Source of the DNA: DATKQI01 sp035532755
Lineage (GTDB): Bacteria; Pseudomonadota; Alphaproteobacteria; Acetobacterales; Acetobacteraceae
Length of the DNA: 10,179 nucleotides
Reading direction: 5' to 3'
Assembly: GCA_035532755.1 (NCBI GenBank)
Contig: DATKQI010000203.1
Coordinates: 1-10,179 of the forward strand
Part shown: positions 1 to 8,236 of the stretch, one piece after another
Layout: every line of letters begins with the position of its first letter
Position numbering within the stretch: position 1 is the stretch's first letter
Position numbers and translations under genes: made by a program
The notes under the pieces: model-generated
What the model saw: only the letters and a program-made list of their open reading frames with translations
What the model was told of the DNA's origin: nothing
Database searches by the model: none

Positions 1-88
1 TGCCGCCGATATCGCTCCGCCCGCCGCACAGCGCGGCCATCTCCGCCGAAACGTCGAAATCCTCCGGCCCCACGCGGATGCGTGCCAT
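1..88 (-). CDS. moaE: Molybdopterin synthase catalytic subunit MoaE (N-terminal part, cut by window edge)
   Basis: Only the first 29 codons are present; the gene continues beyond the left edge. The reading frame starts at an ATG (complement of 86-88) and gives MARIRVGPEDFDVSAEM, then a stretch ending RSDIGG. This matches the usual MoaE N-terminus, where a short beta strand (RI.V..EDFD) is followed by a helix and then the G-rich start of the core. MoaE is the large subunit of molybdopterin synthase and transfers the MoaD thiocarboxylate sulfur to cyclic pyranopterin monophosphate to make the dithiolene of molybdopterin, in the cytoplasm. The moaD gene lies just upstream on the same strand, which supports the call. 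The catalytic lysines lie outside the window, so activity cannot be judged. No strong ribosome binding site is seen: the upstream bases belong to the palindromic element. Confidence 0.85.
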   Translation of the reverse strand, partial: MARIRVGPEDFDVSAEMAALCGGRSDIGG

Positions 89-93
89 CGGCT

Positions 94-198
94 TAGAGCA
101 GTATCAGCTTGAGTGGAATCGCGGAGCGATCCGCGAGCTGATGAAACTGCTCGCGAACAATGTGCTGGAGTGTTTTCACCATGGGTGAAAACACTCTA
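94..198. repeat. Palindromic intergenic element between moaD and moaE
   Basis: About 105 bases are built almost wholly of inverted repeats. The ends are TAGAG (94-98) and CTCTA (194-198), and the match continues outward as CGGC (89-92) against GCCG (199-202). Inside are two nested structures. The first spans 96-152: GAGCAGT (96-102) pairs with ACTGCTC (146-152), ATCAGCT pairs with AGCTGAT, and an inner hairpin has arms CGCGGA and TCCGCG around GCGA. The second is the perfect hairpin at 168-196. The moaD stop codon (complement of 196-198) lies inside the terminal repeat. The pattern resembles small palindromic repeats or non-autonomous mobile elements of alphaproteobacteria. No transposase is present, and family membership is inference because only one copy is visible here. 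Confidence 0.6.
168..196. repeat. Perfect 13-bp inverted repeat with a 3-base loop
   Basis: The left arm GAGTGTTTTCACC (168-180) and the right arm GGTGAAAACACTC (184-196) are exact reverse complements around ATG (181-183). In the moaD-moaE transcript this would form a very stable hairpin right after the moaD stop codon. No run of U follows it on the minus strand, so it does not look like a standard intrinsic terminator. It could instead protect the moaD message end or lower moaE expression. Confidence 0.8.
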
Positions 199-453
199 GC
201 CGCCGGTCACCGGCGGGAACAGGGCCACCTCGTCGCCGGGGGACAATCGCGTCTCGGGCGAGGCGAAATCCTGGTTCACCGCGCAGCGGATGACGGAGGC
301 ATCCGCAAGAGCCGCCGCGTGCGCGGGGCTGCGGGCGCGCAGCGCATCCAGCAGTGCCGCCACGGTGGCGGGCGCATCGTCCACCTCCTCCTCCGCGTGG
401 CCGATGCGCTCGCGCAGCCAGGCGAAATAGAGCACCCGGATCGGCGCGCTCAT
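196..453 (-). CDS. moaD: Molybdopterin synthase sulfur-carrier subunit MoaD
   Basis: MoaD is the small ubiquitin-like subunit of molybdopterin synthase. Its C-terminal glycine is adenylated and converted to a thiocarboxylate, which donates sulfur to the pterin precursor bound by MoaE. The protein has 85 residues, the usual size for the family. It opens with MSAPIRVLYFAWLRERIG, a typical MoaD first strand and helix, and ends VALFPPVTGG; the terminal Gly84-Gly85 pair is the functional hallmark. It sits 24 bases downstream of the lipoprotein gene and 107 bases upstream of moaE on the same strand, which supports co-transcription. The ATG start is chosen because family members begin almost directly with the V.YFAW strand. 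The stop codon TAG coincides with the edge of the palindromic element. Confidence 0.93.
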   Translation of the reverse strand: MSAPIRVLYFAWLRERIGHAEEEVDDAPATVAALLDALRARSPAHAAALADASVIRCAVNQDFASPETRLSPGDEVALFPPVTGG

Positions 454-477
454 TTCCCCGCTCTCATGTCCCCACGC

Positions 478-1032
478 TCATTTTCCGGGCGTCGGCACGG
501 TCTGCACGTTGCCGTTCGGCATGATCAGCGTGCTGGTGCCGTTGCCGTTGGGGATGACGATCCCGCCATTCTGCCCGTTCACGCCAGGGACGGTCTGAAA
601 CCGGCTGGTGCCGCCGGCGCTGACCGCCGCGCCCTGGTTGGTGTTGAAGATCGGCGCCGCGTTCTGCCCGGTCGGCGCGACCGATGCGCCCGTTCCGGAA
701 GGGGCCGGGGCGATGCCTTGCATGCCGCCCGTGGTGGCGGGCGATGCCGGGTTGGTGCCGTTCATCTGTTTTTCGAGGTCCGACAGCGTCGGCTCCGCGG
801 GGATCGACCCCGGCCACACGTTCCCCGCCTGGGATTGCAGCGGCTGCCGCGGCACGGGCTGGCCCAGGGCGCGCTCCATGGTCGTGCTGTTGCCGGCCGG
901 CAGGTTGGGGTTGGATTTGAACGTGTGCGTGTCGCTCAGGAAATGGCCGAAACCGTCGCAGCCGGACAGCAGGATGGGCAGCAGCAGGGCGGGCAGCAGC
1001 AGGATCGGGCCGGGCAGGGCGAAGCGCCGCAT
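478..1032 (-). CDS. Putative lipoprotein, function unknown
   Basis: I do not recognise this 184-residue protein. It begins MRRFALPGPI, followed by a Leu/Pro/Ile hydrophobic stretch and the lipobox LLSGC, with Cys25 as the likely lipidated residue, so it should be exported and lipid-anchored. Residue +2 of the mature protein is Asp, which in enterobacteria favours inner-membrane retention; whether this holds here is unknown. The mature part is low in complexity and rich in Gly, Asn, Pro, Thr and Ala. It ends with two similar units, IVIPNGNGTST and LIMPNGNVQTV, followed by PTPGK. No enzyme motif is visible. The start at 1032 is preferred over an ATG 75 bases upstream because an AAAGGAG ribosome site lies eight bases before it and the signal peptide begins there. 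The gene lies between mobB and moaD, but nothing in it suggests a cofactor role. Confidence 0.75.
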   Translation of the reverse strand: MRRFALPGPILLLPALLLPILLSGCDGFGHFLSDTHTFKSNPNLPAGNSTTMERALGQPVPRQPLQSQAGNVWPGSIPAEPTLSDLEKQMNGTNPASPATTGGMQGIAPAPSGTGASVAPTGQNAAPIFNTNQGAAVSAGGTSRFQTVPGVNGQNGGIVIPNGNGTSTLIMPNGNVQTVPTPGK

Positions 1033-1040
1033 GGAAAAGG

Positions 1041-1047
1041 CTCCTTT
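1041..1047 (-). promoter_or_regulatory. Ribosome binding site fixing the lipoprotein start
   Basis: On the minus strand AAAGGAG lies eight bases before the ATG at 1032. It is the strongest Shine-Dalgarno match near this gene and decides for the internal ATG, which is followed directly by a signal peptide, over the ATG at 1107. Confidence 0.7.
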
Positions 1048-1106
1048 CTGGGCCGGGAAACAGGCCGCATCGTGCAGCGCGCCAAGCGGCCATGATACAG
1101 CGGCCA

Positions 1107-1112
1107 ATTATA
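1107..1112 (-). promoter_or_regulatory. Candidate -10 box for the lipoprotein (and moaD-moaE) transcript
   Basis: The minus strand reads TATAAT, a perfect sigma-70-type -10 hexamer in an otherwise very GC-rich region, about 75 bases before the lipoprotein start. No good -35 hexamer sits at 16-18 bases: the best TTG-containing match, TTGCGC at 1127-1132, has only a 14-base spacer. The promoter may need an activator, or the downstream genes may also be read through from pgsA-mobB. Confidence 0.45.
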
Positions 1113-1116
1113 CACA

Positions 1117-1161
1117 AGATGGGCTTGCGCAAGATGTGCTTGCGCGAGATGGGCATGCAAC
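1117..1161. repeat. Three tandem 15-bp repeats containing a CTTGCGCAAG palindrome
   Basis: Units start at 1117, 1132 and 1147 and read AGATGGGCTTGCGCA, AGATGTGCTTGCGCG and AGATGGGCATGCAAC, so the period is exactly 15 bases and the third copy is more diverged. The junction of units one and two forms the perfect 10-bp palindrome CTTGCGCAAG (1124-1133), and the next junction gives a near-copy, CTTGCGCGAG (1139-1148). The array lies between the mobB stop and the TATAAT box, immediately upstream of that box on the minus strand. It could be a set of operator sites or simple repeat noise. Confidence 0.65.
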
Positions 1162-1166
1162 GCCGG

Positions 1167-1730
1167 TCATCGGCCGAAGCCGCCGGCATGATGCGCCACG
1201 GGTGGCATGGCGGTTTCAAGAAAGCGGACGATCCATGCCGCCACCGCATCCGGATCGTTCAGCGGCAGCACCGGCCGGTCGCACGGGGCCATCAGCACGG
1301 GCGCATCGGTCGCCACCGCGATCACGTCCGGCTGGCCGGGCCAGATCGGCGGCCTGGCCAGCGTGGGCCGGTGCACCTCGATCTTCGGGAAAGGCTCGGT
1401 CTTGAAACCTTCCACCAGCACGAGATCGACTGCGGCCATCCGCGCCAGCAGCGCCGGCAGCGCCGGCTCCGGCTCCCCGCGCAATTCATGCGTCAGCGCC
1501 CAGCGGGTGCCGGAGGCGACCATCACCTCCACCGCCCCGGCCTGCCGGTGGCGGAAACTGTCCTTGCCCGGCTGGTCGAGATCGAACCCATGATGCGCAT
1601 GCTTGATGGTGGACACGCGCCGGCCGCCGGCGCGGAGCCGGGGCAGCAGCGCGGCCAGCAGCGTGGTCTTGCCGCTGCCGGACCAGCCGACCAGCCCCAG
1701 CACGCGCCTTGTGCCGTCGTCGCGGTTCAC
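1167..1730 (-). CDS. mobB: Molybdopterin-guanine dinucleotide biosynthesis adaptor protein MobB
   Basis: MobB is a GTP-binding P-loop protein that assists MobA in attaching GMP to molybdopterin to form the bis-MGD cofactor. The 187-residue product has a Walker A loop, GWSGSGKTT (residues 15-23), then the family signature IKHAHHGFDLDQPGKDS (42-58) followed by a conserved RHRQAGA, and later the strand and motif LVLVEGFKTEPFPKIEVHR (from about residue 103). The start is a GTG at 1730 that overlaps the pgsA stop codon in a GTGA arrangement; no ATG lies in frame before the P-loop. This four-base overlap implies translational coupling with pgsA. Length is normal for the family. The presence of mobB with moaD and moaE implies that the organism makes guanylated molybdenum cofactor. 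Confidence 0.92.
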   Translation of the reverse strand: MNRDDGTRRVLGLVGWSGSGKTTLLAALLPRLRAGGRRVSTIKHAHHGFDLDQPGKDSFRHRQAGAVEVMVASGTRWALTHELRGEPEPALPALLARMAAVDLVLVEGFKTEPFPKIEVHRPTLARPPIWPGQPDVIAVATDAPVLMAPCDRPVLPLNDPDAVAAWIVRFLETAMPPVAHHAGGFGR

Positions 1731-2335
1731 CCGCGGCTGACCGCGTCCGGCGCCGCCTTGGGGCGCCCCGTGGTCGCGTGGCGCAGCCCCGCGGTGAGGT
1801 AATCCCAGCCGGTCACGAGCGTGAGCGCGGCGGCGATCCAGATCAGCATCGCCCCGATGGAGGATACCGGCAGCCACCCCAGGCCGATCGCCCGGCCGCC
1901 GCTGTCTCCGGCCAGCAGCACCGTCAGCGCCACCATCTGCACGGTGGTCTTCCATTTCGCGAGCCGCGTGACCGGCAGGCCGATGCGGATGCCGGCGAGG
2001 TATTCGCGCAGGCCGCTCACCAGGATCTCGCGCAGCATGATCACGATCGCCGGATACAGGCTCCAGGCCGACAGCCGGCCGAGCCCCGCCAGCAGCATCA
2101 GGGTCGCGCCGACCAGCAGCTTGTCGGCGATCGGGTCCAGCATGCGGCCGAAATCCGACAACTGCCGCCGCTCCCGCGCGAGCCGGCCGTCCAGATAGTC
2201 GGTCACGGCGGCGATGGCGAACAGCAGGGACGCCGCGAGGTCGGTGCCCGGGCGATGCACCGCCACCAGCACCACCAGCAGCGGGATGGCGGCGATCCGC
2301 GAGAGCGTCAGCACGTTGGGAAGATCGGTCAGCAT
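1727..2335 (-). CDS. pgsA: CDP-diacylglycerol--glycerol-3-phosphate 3-phosphatidyltransferase
   Basis: PgsA makes phosphatidylglycerophosphate from CDP-diacylglycerol and glycerol 3-phosphate, the committed step to phosphatidylglycerol and cardiolipin, in the inner membrane. The 202-residue protein opens MLTDLPNVLTLSRIAAIP, the usual PgsA N-terminus and first membrane helix. The CDP-alcohol phosphotransferase motif DG(x2)AR(x8)G(x3)D(x3)D is complete: Asp49, Gly50, Ala53, Arg54, Gly63, Asp67 and Asp71. Further hydrophobic segments near residues 73-86, 92-110, 130-145 and 155-180 fit a multi-pass membrane protein. It lies 54 bases downstream of the peroxiredoxin gene and overlaps mobB by four bases. 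Closeness of pgsA to moaD and moaE is common in alphaproteobacteria, although no direct functional link is known. Confidence 0.95.
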   Translation of the reverse strand: MLTDLPNVLTLSRIAAIPLLVVLVAVHRPGTDLAASLLFAIAAVTDYLDGRLARERRQLSDFGRMLDPIADKLLVGATLMLLAGLGRLSAWSLYPAIVIMLREILVSGLREYLAGIRIGLPVTRLAKWKTTVQMVALTVLLAGDSGGRAIGLGWLPVSSIGAMLIWIAAALTLVTGWDYLTAGLRHATTGRPKAAPDAVSRG

Positions 2336-2389
2336 CGCCCCGCCACCGTAGAACCAAACGCCGCGCAGGTCAGCCCATCCCGGCCGCGC

Positions 2390-2869
2390 CTACAGGGCGG
2401 CGAGGATGGCCTCGGCCCGGCTGACCTCGAAACCGCCCGGTTCCTCGACGGCCACATGCGTCACCTTCCCGTTCTGGGCGATCAGCGCGAAGCGCTGGCT
2501 GCGCACCCCCAGACCGCGCGCGACCAGATCGAGTTCCAGCCCCAGCGCGCGGGTGAAGGCGCCGGACCCGTCGGCCAGCATCACAAGCTTGTCCCCCACC
2601 ATCTGGTCTTTCGCCCAGGCGCCCATCACGAACACGTCGTTCACCGCCATGCAGACGATGGCATCCACGCCCTTGGCGCGGATCGCCTCGGCGGACTGCA
2701 CGAAGCCGGGCAGGTGCTTGATGCTGCAGGTGGGCGTGAAGGCGCCCGGCACCGCGAACAGCACCACCTTCCTGCCGGCGAAGATGTCGGCGGTCGAGAC
2801 CTCCTTCGGGCCGTCCGGCGTGGCGGTCATCAGCTTCATTTCGGGAATGGTCTCGCCGACCTTGATCAT
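2390..2869 (-). CDS. Peroxiredoxin, Prx5 type (redoxin domain)
   Basis: This is a thiol peroxidase that reduces hydrogen and alkyl peroxides, probably in the cytoplasm because no signal peptide is seen. The 159-residue product carries the peroxidatic motif PGAFTPTCS with Cys48, Pro41 and Thr45 in the expected places, and Arg126 in RSQRFAL as the likely active-site arginine. A second cysteine, Cys73 (DAIVCMAVND), lies where many Prx5 proteins have one; whether it resolves the disulfide is unknown. The start is set at the ATG giving MIKVGETIPEMKL, the usual N-terminus. A GTG start 11 codons upstream is possible, but its AGGA would abut the start codon. The gene is the first of the minus-strand run, is divergent from yqgE, and lies 54 bases before pgsA, so it may be co-transcribed with it. 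Confidence 0.93.
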   Translation of the reverse strand: MIKVGETIPEMKLMTATPDGPKEVSTADIFAGRKVVLFAVPGAFTPTCSIKHLPGFVQSAEAIRAKGVDAIVCMAVNDVFVMGAWAKDQMVGDKLVMLADGSGAFTRALGLELDLVARGLGVRSQRFALIAQNGKVTHVAVEEPGGFEVSRAEAILAAL

Positions 2870-2936
2870 GGGGTTCCGTTCCTCGCTGTCGATTGACGCC
2901 ACTCCTACCGCCCCTGCCCGGAGGAGTCACGATCCG

Positions 2937-2973
2937 CCCGCTTGCGCCCCCCGCTTGCGCCCCCGCTTGCGCC
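2937..2973. repeat. Three tandem copies of a 12-bp unit upstream of yqgE
   Basis: CCCGCTTGCGCC occurs at 2937-2948, 2950-2961 and 2962-2973, the first two copies separated by one extra C. A short hairpin, GCGCCC (2969-2974) with GGGCGC (2977-2982), overlaps the last copy. The array lies in the 132-base space between the divergent peroxiredoxin and yqgE genes. I see no clear promoter boxes for either gene in that space. Confidence 0.7.
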
Positions 2974-3001
2974 CTCGGGCGCGAAGGCCCATTTTTCGCC
3001 C

Positions 3002-3595
3002 ATGGCACGGACCGTTCCTTCCCGCCCCCTGACTGATGCTCCGGGATTCCTGACCGGGCAGGTGCTGATCGCCATGCCTACGCTGACCGACCCGCGATTC
3101 GCGCAGAGCGTGATCCTGATGTGCGCCCACACCCCCGATGGCGCGATGGGCATCGTGGTGAACCGGCCGCTGGCGGAGCCGCGGTTCGAGGATCTGCTGC
3201 GCCAGCTGGACGTGGAGCCCGCGCCGCCCGCGCGGATGATCCGCCTGCATGCCGGCGGCCCGGTGGACAATGGCCGCGGCTTCGTGCTGCACACCGCGGA
3301 CTGGACGGCGGAGGACAGCCTGAAGGTCGATGACCGGCTGGTGCTGACCGCGAGCATGGACATTCTGAAGGCCATCGCCGGCGGCGGCGGCCCGCGCGCC
3401 TGCTTCCTGGCCCTGGGCTACGCCGGCTGGGGGCCGGGGCAGCTCGACGAGGAGATCCAGGAGAATTCGTGGCTCTCCGCCCCCGCCGACGAGGAGCTGG
3501 TGTTCGACGGCGACCACGACACGAAATGGCGCCGGGCGATGGCGAAGCTGCGCGTCGATCCCGCGCTGCTGGCCGACCGGGCTGGGCACGCCTGA
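3002..3595 (+). CDS. YqgE/AlgH family protein (DUF179)
   Basis: The protein has 197 residues. It belongs to the YqgE/AlgH family, whose biochemical role is not settled; in Pseudomonas the relative AlgH was linked to alginate regulation. Hallmarks are FLTGQVLIAMPTLTDPRFAQSV near the N-terminus, then GAMGIVVNRPL, LHAGGPVD.GRGFVLHT and a C-terminal CFLALGYAGWGPGQLDEEI followed by an NSWL segment. Together these cover the full family domain. The ATG at 3002 is chosen since family members start shortly before the LTGQ strand; an upstream TTG at 2942 would add a Pro/Ala-rich stretch encoded by the 12-bp repeats and is unlikely. No signal peptide is seen, so it is probably cytoplasmic. It is divergent from the peroxiredoxin and convergent with the next gene, the stop codons being seven bases apart. 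Confidence 0.93.
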   Translation: MARTVPSRPLTDAPGFLTGQVLIAMPTLTDPRFAQSVILMCAHTPDGAMGIVVNRPLAEPRFEDLLRQLDVEPAPPARMIRLHAGGPVDNGRGFVLHTADWTAEDSLKVDDRLVLTASMDILKAIAGGGGPRACFLALGYAGWGPGQLDEEIQENSWLSAPADEELVFDGDHDTKWRRAMAKLRVDPALLADRAGHA

Positions 3596-3602
3596 TCCGG
3601 CA

Positions 3603-4205
3603 TCAAGTCCTGCCGAGCCGGATGTGGCCCACGATATAGCGGCTGTAGAGCGGCCCGCCCGTCGGCTCGCCGGCGGCGAACCAGTCCTCGACAATGCACG
3701 CCTGCTGCTCGGCGTTGTAGCTGCCCCACGCCAGCCCCGGCGCGTAGGCGTAGGCGGCGGACCGCCCGGAGAGCCCGCTGGTGCCTCTGATCCCTGCGCA
3801 CTGGCTCACGACCGAGCTGATGACGTAGGTCAGCGCAAAGATGCTGTTGCGCCCCTGCCAGACATGCGTGGTCTCGTGCACCAGCAGGCTTTGATAGGCC
3901 GGCGAGACCGTCATGTCCGGATAGGCGCCCGTGCCCACATTCATCAGATAGCCGAGATTGACCACGCTCGTGAGGTAATTGCCGCCGATCGCAACCGGGC
4001 TGAACCACGTTCCAACCGCGCCGAACACCGTCGTGACCAGCGAAGTGGGGATGGTGAACGGGGCGCCGCCGAGGCCGCTGCCGTTGGTGATCCAGATCCG
4101 GATTTTATAGGGAAGGTTCGCGGCCTTGAACACGCGATCGACAATCGCCCACTCCGCGGCATTCATCAGCCGCGCGGATGTCGGAATGCTGACGCCACCG
4201 ATCAT
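3603..4205 (-). CDS. HExxH zinc-metallopeptidase-like protein, vgr-related/DUF4157-like
   Basis: The 200-residue protein contains LLVHETTHVWQGRN, a HExxH zinc site (His110, Glu111, His114) followed by VWQ, and later YNAEQQACIVEDWF, where Glu166 or Glu173 could be the third ligand. From memory, the same layout, an N-terminal segment like ARLMNAAEWAIVDRVF, then HExTHVWQ, then EQQA.IV.D.F, occurs in small alphaproteobacterial proteins annotated as vgr-related or DUF4157-like. Their function is not established and they are sometimes near secretion or toxin genes. No signal peptide or membrane helix is obvious. The ATG at 4205 has GGAG a few bases upstream. The gene stands alone between yqgE and secA, has its own candidate promoter, and by eye uses more A/T at third positions than its neighbours, suggesting later arrival. 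Substrate and activity are unknown. Confidence 0.72.
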   Translation of the reverse strand: MIGGVSIPTSARLMNAAEWAIVDRVFKAANLPYKIRIWITNGSGLGGAPFTIPTSLVTTVFGAVGTWFSPVAIGGNYLTSVVNLGYLMNVGTGAYPDMTVSPAYQSLLVHETTHVWQGRNSIFALTYVISSVVSQCAGIRGTSGLSGRSAAYAYAPGLAWGSYNAEQQACIVEDWFAAGEPTGGPLYSRYIVGHIRLGRT

Positions 4206-4257
4206 CGCTCCGCCCTCCCGATACCGGAAGCCACGGACAAGCCGTTCTGCACCCGAG

Positions 4258-4287
4258 ATCGTAGCAGAATCGTCTCGTTATGATCAA
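4258..4287 (-). promoter_or_regulatory. Candidate promoter of the metallopeptidase-like gene
   Basis: On the minus strand TTGATC (4282-4287) and TACGAT (4258-4263) are separated by 18 bases. Each matches the sigma-70 consensus at four of six positions. The -10 box ends about 52 bases before the start codon at 4205. The surrounding 4206-4338 gap is richer in A/T than the genes around it. The call rests on motif matching only. Confidence 0.4.
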
Positions 4288-4299
4288 GCAACTATAACG
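4276..4299. repeat. Inverted repeat around the candidate -35 box
   Basis: CGTTAT (4276-4281) and ATAACG (4294-4299) are exact reverse complements with a 12-base centre that holds the TTGATC box. This could be an operator for a dimeric regulator. It is not convincing as a secA terminator because no T-run follows it on the minus strand. Confidence 0.35.
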
Positions 4300-4338
4300 C
4301 CGGTCGCGGCTATCCGCCCCGCATCGGCCAGGCCGGGA

Positions 4339-7095
<2,757 letters not shown>

Positions 7096-7143
7096 GCAAG
7101 GCCTTCCAGGGCGGGGCAGTCTCGAAAACGGGCAGCGTGGGGA

Positions 7144-7172
7144 CAGATAGGACCCGCACCGGGCCGGGTCAA
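7144..7172 (-). promoter_or_regulatory. Candidate secA promoter
   Basis: The minus strand reads TTGACC (7167-7172), 17 bases, then TATCTG (7144-7149). The -35 box matches the consensus at five of six positions and the spacer is ideal; the -10 box matches at three. The -10 box lies about 48 bases before the secA ATG. A GACCCG/CGGGTC inverted repeat (7151-7156 and 7165-7170) lies between and partly over the boxes. Confidence 0.5.
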
Positions 7173-7206
7173 CGCGGGCAGGGGCGCGGCTGGCACGCGC
7201 CCTCGC

Positions 7207-7235
7207 TTGTGAGCCGGGGCGGCTTCGGTCATTCT
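7207..7235 (+). promoter_or_regulatory. Weak candidate promoter of the parvulin-argJ operon
   Basis: TTGTGA (7207-7212) and CATTCT (7230-7235) are spaced by 17 bases and end 27 bases before the parvulin start codon. The -35 box matches at four positions and the -10 box at only three, so this is the best candidate in the 167-base divergent gap rather than a firm site. Confidence 0.3.
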
Positions 7236-7262
7236 CCGCACTTCCCGATACCCGAGGTTTTC

Positions 7263-8231
7263 ATGCGTCCCTCCCTGCCGATTGCTGCCCTGCTGCTGGC
7301 CGCCGCCATCCAGGCCCCCGCGTTCGCGCAAACCGCGACTCCGGCCGCACCCGCCACGCCGCCGGCGCCGGCCCCCGCGGCCGCAGCCGCCACACCGGCC
7401 GCGCCCAAGCCGAAGGACCCGGTGGTGGCGAAGGTGAACGGCGAGCCGATCCATCTGAGCGCGCTGTCGGACCTCGCCCAGAACCTGCCGCCGCAGTTGC
7501 AGGGCATGCCGATGCAGGCGATCTACCCGCTGCTGCTCAACCAGGCGATCGACGAGCACGCCCTGGCCATCGCCGCCCGCAAGGCCGGCGTGGCGAAGGA
7601 CCCCCTGGTCCAGCGCCGCATCGCCGAGGCGAAGGATCAGGTGCTGCAAAGCGCCTTCATCCGCAAGCAGGTGGGCCCGCAGATCACCGAAGCGGCGATC
7701 AAGGCGCAGTACGAGAAGGAATACGCGAACAAGCCCGGCGTGGTGGAAGTGCACGCCAAGCACATCCTGGTGAAGACCAAGGCCGAGGCCGAGAAGATCA
7801 TCGCCAAGCTGAAGGCGGGCGCGAAATTCTCCGACCTGGCGAAGAAATACAGCACCGATCCGGGCGGCAAGAACGGCGGAGACCTGGGCTTCTTCAAGAA
7901 GACCGACATGGTGGCCGCCTTCGCCGACGCCGCCTTCGCCATGAAGCCCGGCACCGTCTCGCAAACCCCGGTGCACACCCAGTTCGGCTGGCACGTGATC
8001 AAGGTCATCGCCCGCCGGACGGACCCCGCGCCCGCGCTGAAGGACGTGCATGACAAGATCCGCCAGGCGCTGATCCGCGCGGCCATCCAGCACCAGATCG
8101 CGCTTGCCGTGGCCGCGGTGAAGATCGAGCGGTTCAATCCAGACGGCAGCCCGGTGAAGCCCGCCGCTCCTGCTGCTCCGACAACCCCGGCCACCCCTGC
8201 TCCGGCCCCCGCTCCGGCCAAGTCGAAGTAG
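7263..8231 (+). CDS. Periplasmic parvulin-type peptidyl-prolyl cis-trans isomerase (PpiC/SurA-like)
   Basis: The 322-residue protein probably speeds prolyl isomerisation and folding of exported proteins in the periplasm. It starts MRPSLPIAALLLAAAIQAPA with an AFA-Q signal peptidase site near residue 22, and the ATG at 7263 follows GAGG with a five-base spacer. A Pro/Ala-rich linker covers about 24-50, then a SurA-like helical part (55-150). The parvulin core (161-250) contains VEVHAKHILVKTKAEAE, FSDLAKKYSTDPG.K.GGDLGFF and FGWHVIKV, with His164, His167 and His244 in the expected positions. A second Pro/Ala-rich tail follows from about residue 297. The tails may span peptidoglycan or act as flexible spacers, which is inference. 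It is divergent from secA and only five bases before argJ, so co-transcribed with it. Confidence 0.93.
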   Translation: MRPSLPIAALLLAAAIQAPAFAQTATPAAPATPPAPAPAAAAATPAAPKPKDPVVAKVNGEPIHLSALSDLAQNLPPQLQGMPMQAIYPLLLNQAIDEHALAIAARKAGVAKDPLVQRRIAEAKDQVLQSAFIRKQVGPQITEAAIKAQYEKEYANKPGVVEVHAKHILVKTKAEAEKIIAKLKAGAKFSDLAKKYSTDPGGKNGGDLGFFKKTDMVAAFADAAFAMKPGTVSQTPVHTQFGWHVIKVIARRTDPAPALKDVHDKIRQALIRAAIQHQIALAVAAVKIERFNPDGSPVKPAAPAAPTTPATPAPAPAPAKSK

Positions 8232-8236
8232 CCGCC

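Noticed and set aside
168..196. The 13-bp hairpin as an intrinsic terminator of moaD
   Set aside because: No T-run follows it on the minus strand, and moaE would be cut off from its partner moaD.
936..1160. A short minus-strand frame beginning MHAHLAQAHLAQAHLVYN
   Set aside because: The repeated AQAHL peptide is only the translation of the 15-bp DNA repeats, and the rest overlaps the lipoprotein gene in another frame.
1709..2896. A 395-codon plus-strand frame opposite pgsA and the peroxiredoxin
   Set aside because: It is the shadow of two well-supported genes and encodes low-complexity Arg/His/Gln-rich sequence.
2870..2902. GTG start extending the peroxiredoxin by 11 residues
   Set aside because: The AGGA motif directly abuts the GTG, leaving no spacer, and family members begin near MIKVGETIP.
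4300..4338. A rho-independent terminator after secA
   Set aside because: Only short GC arms such as GCCG/CGGC are present, without a following T-run.
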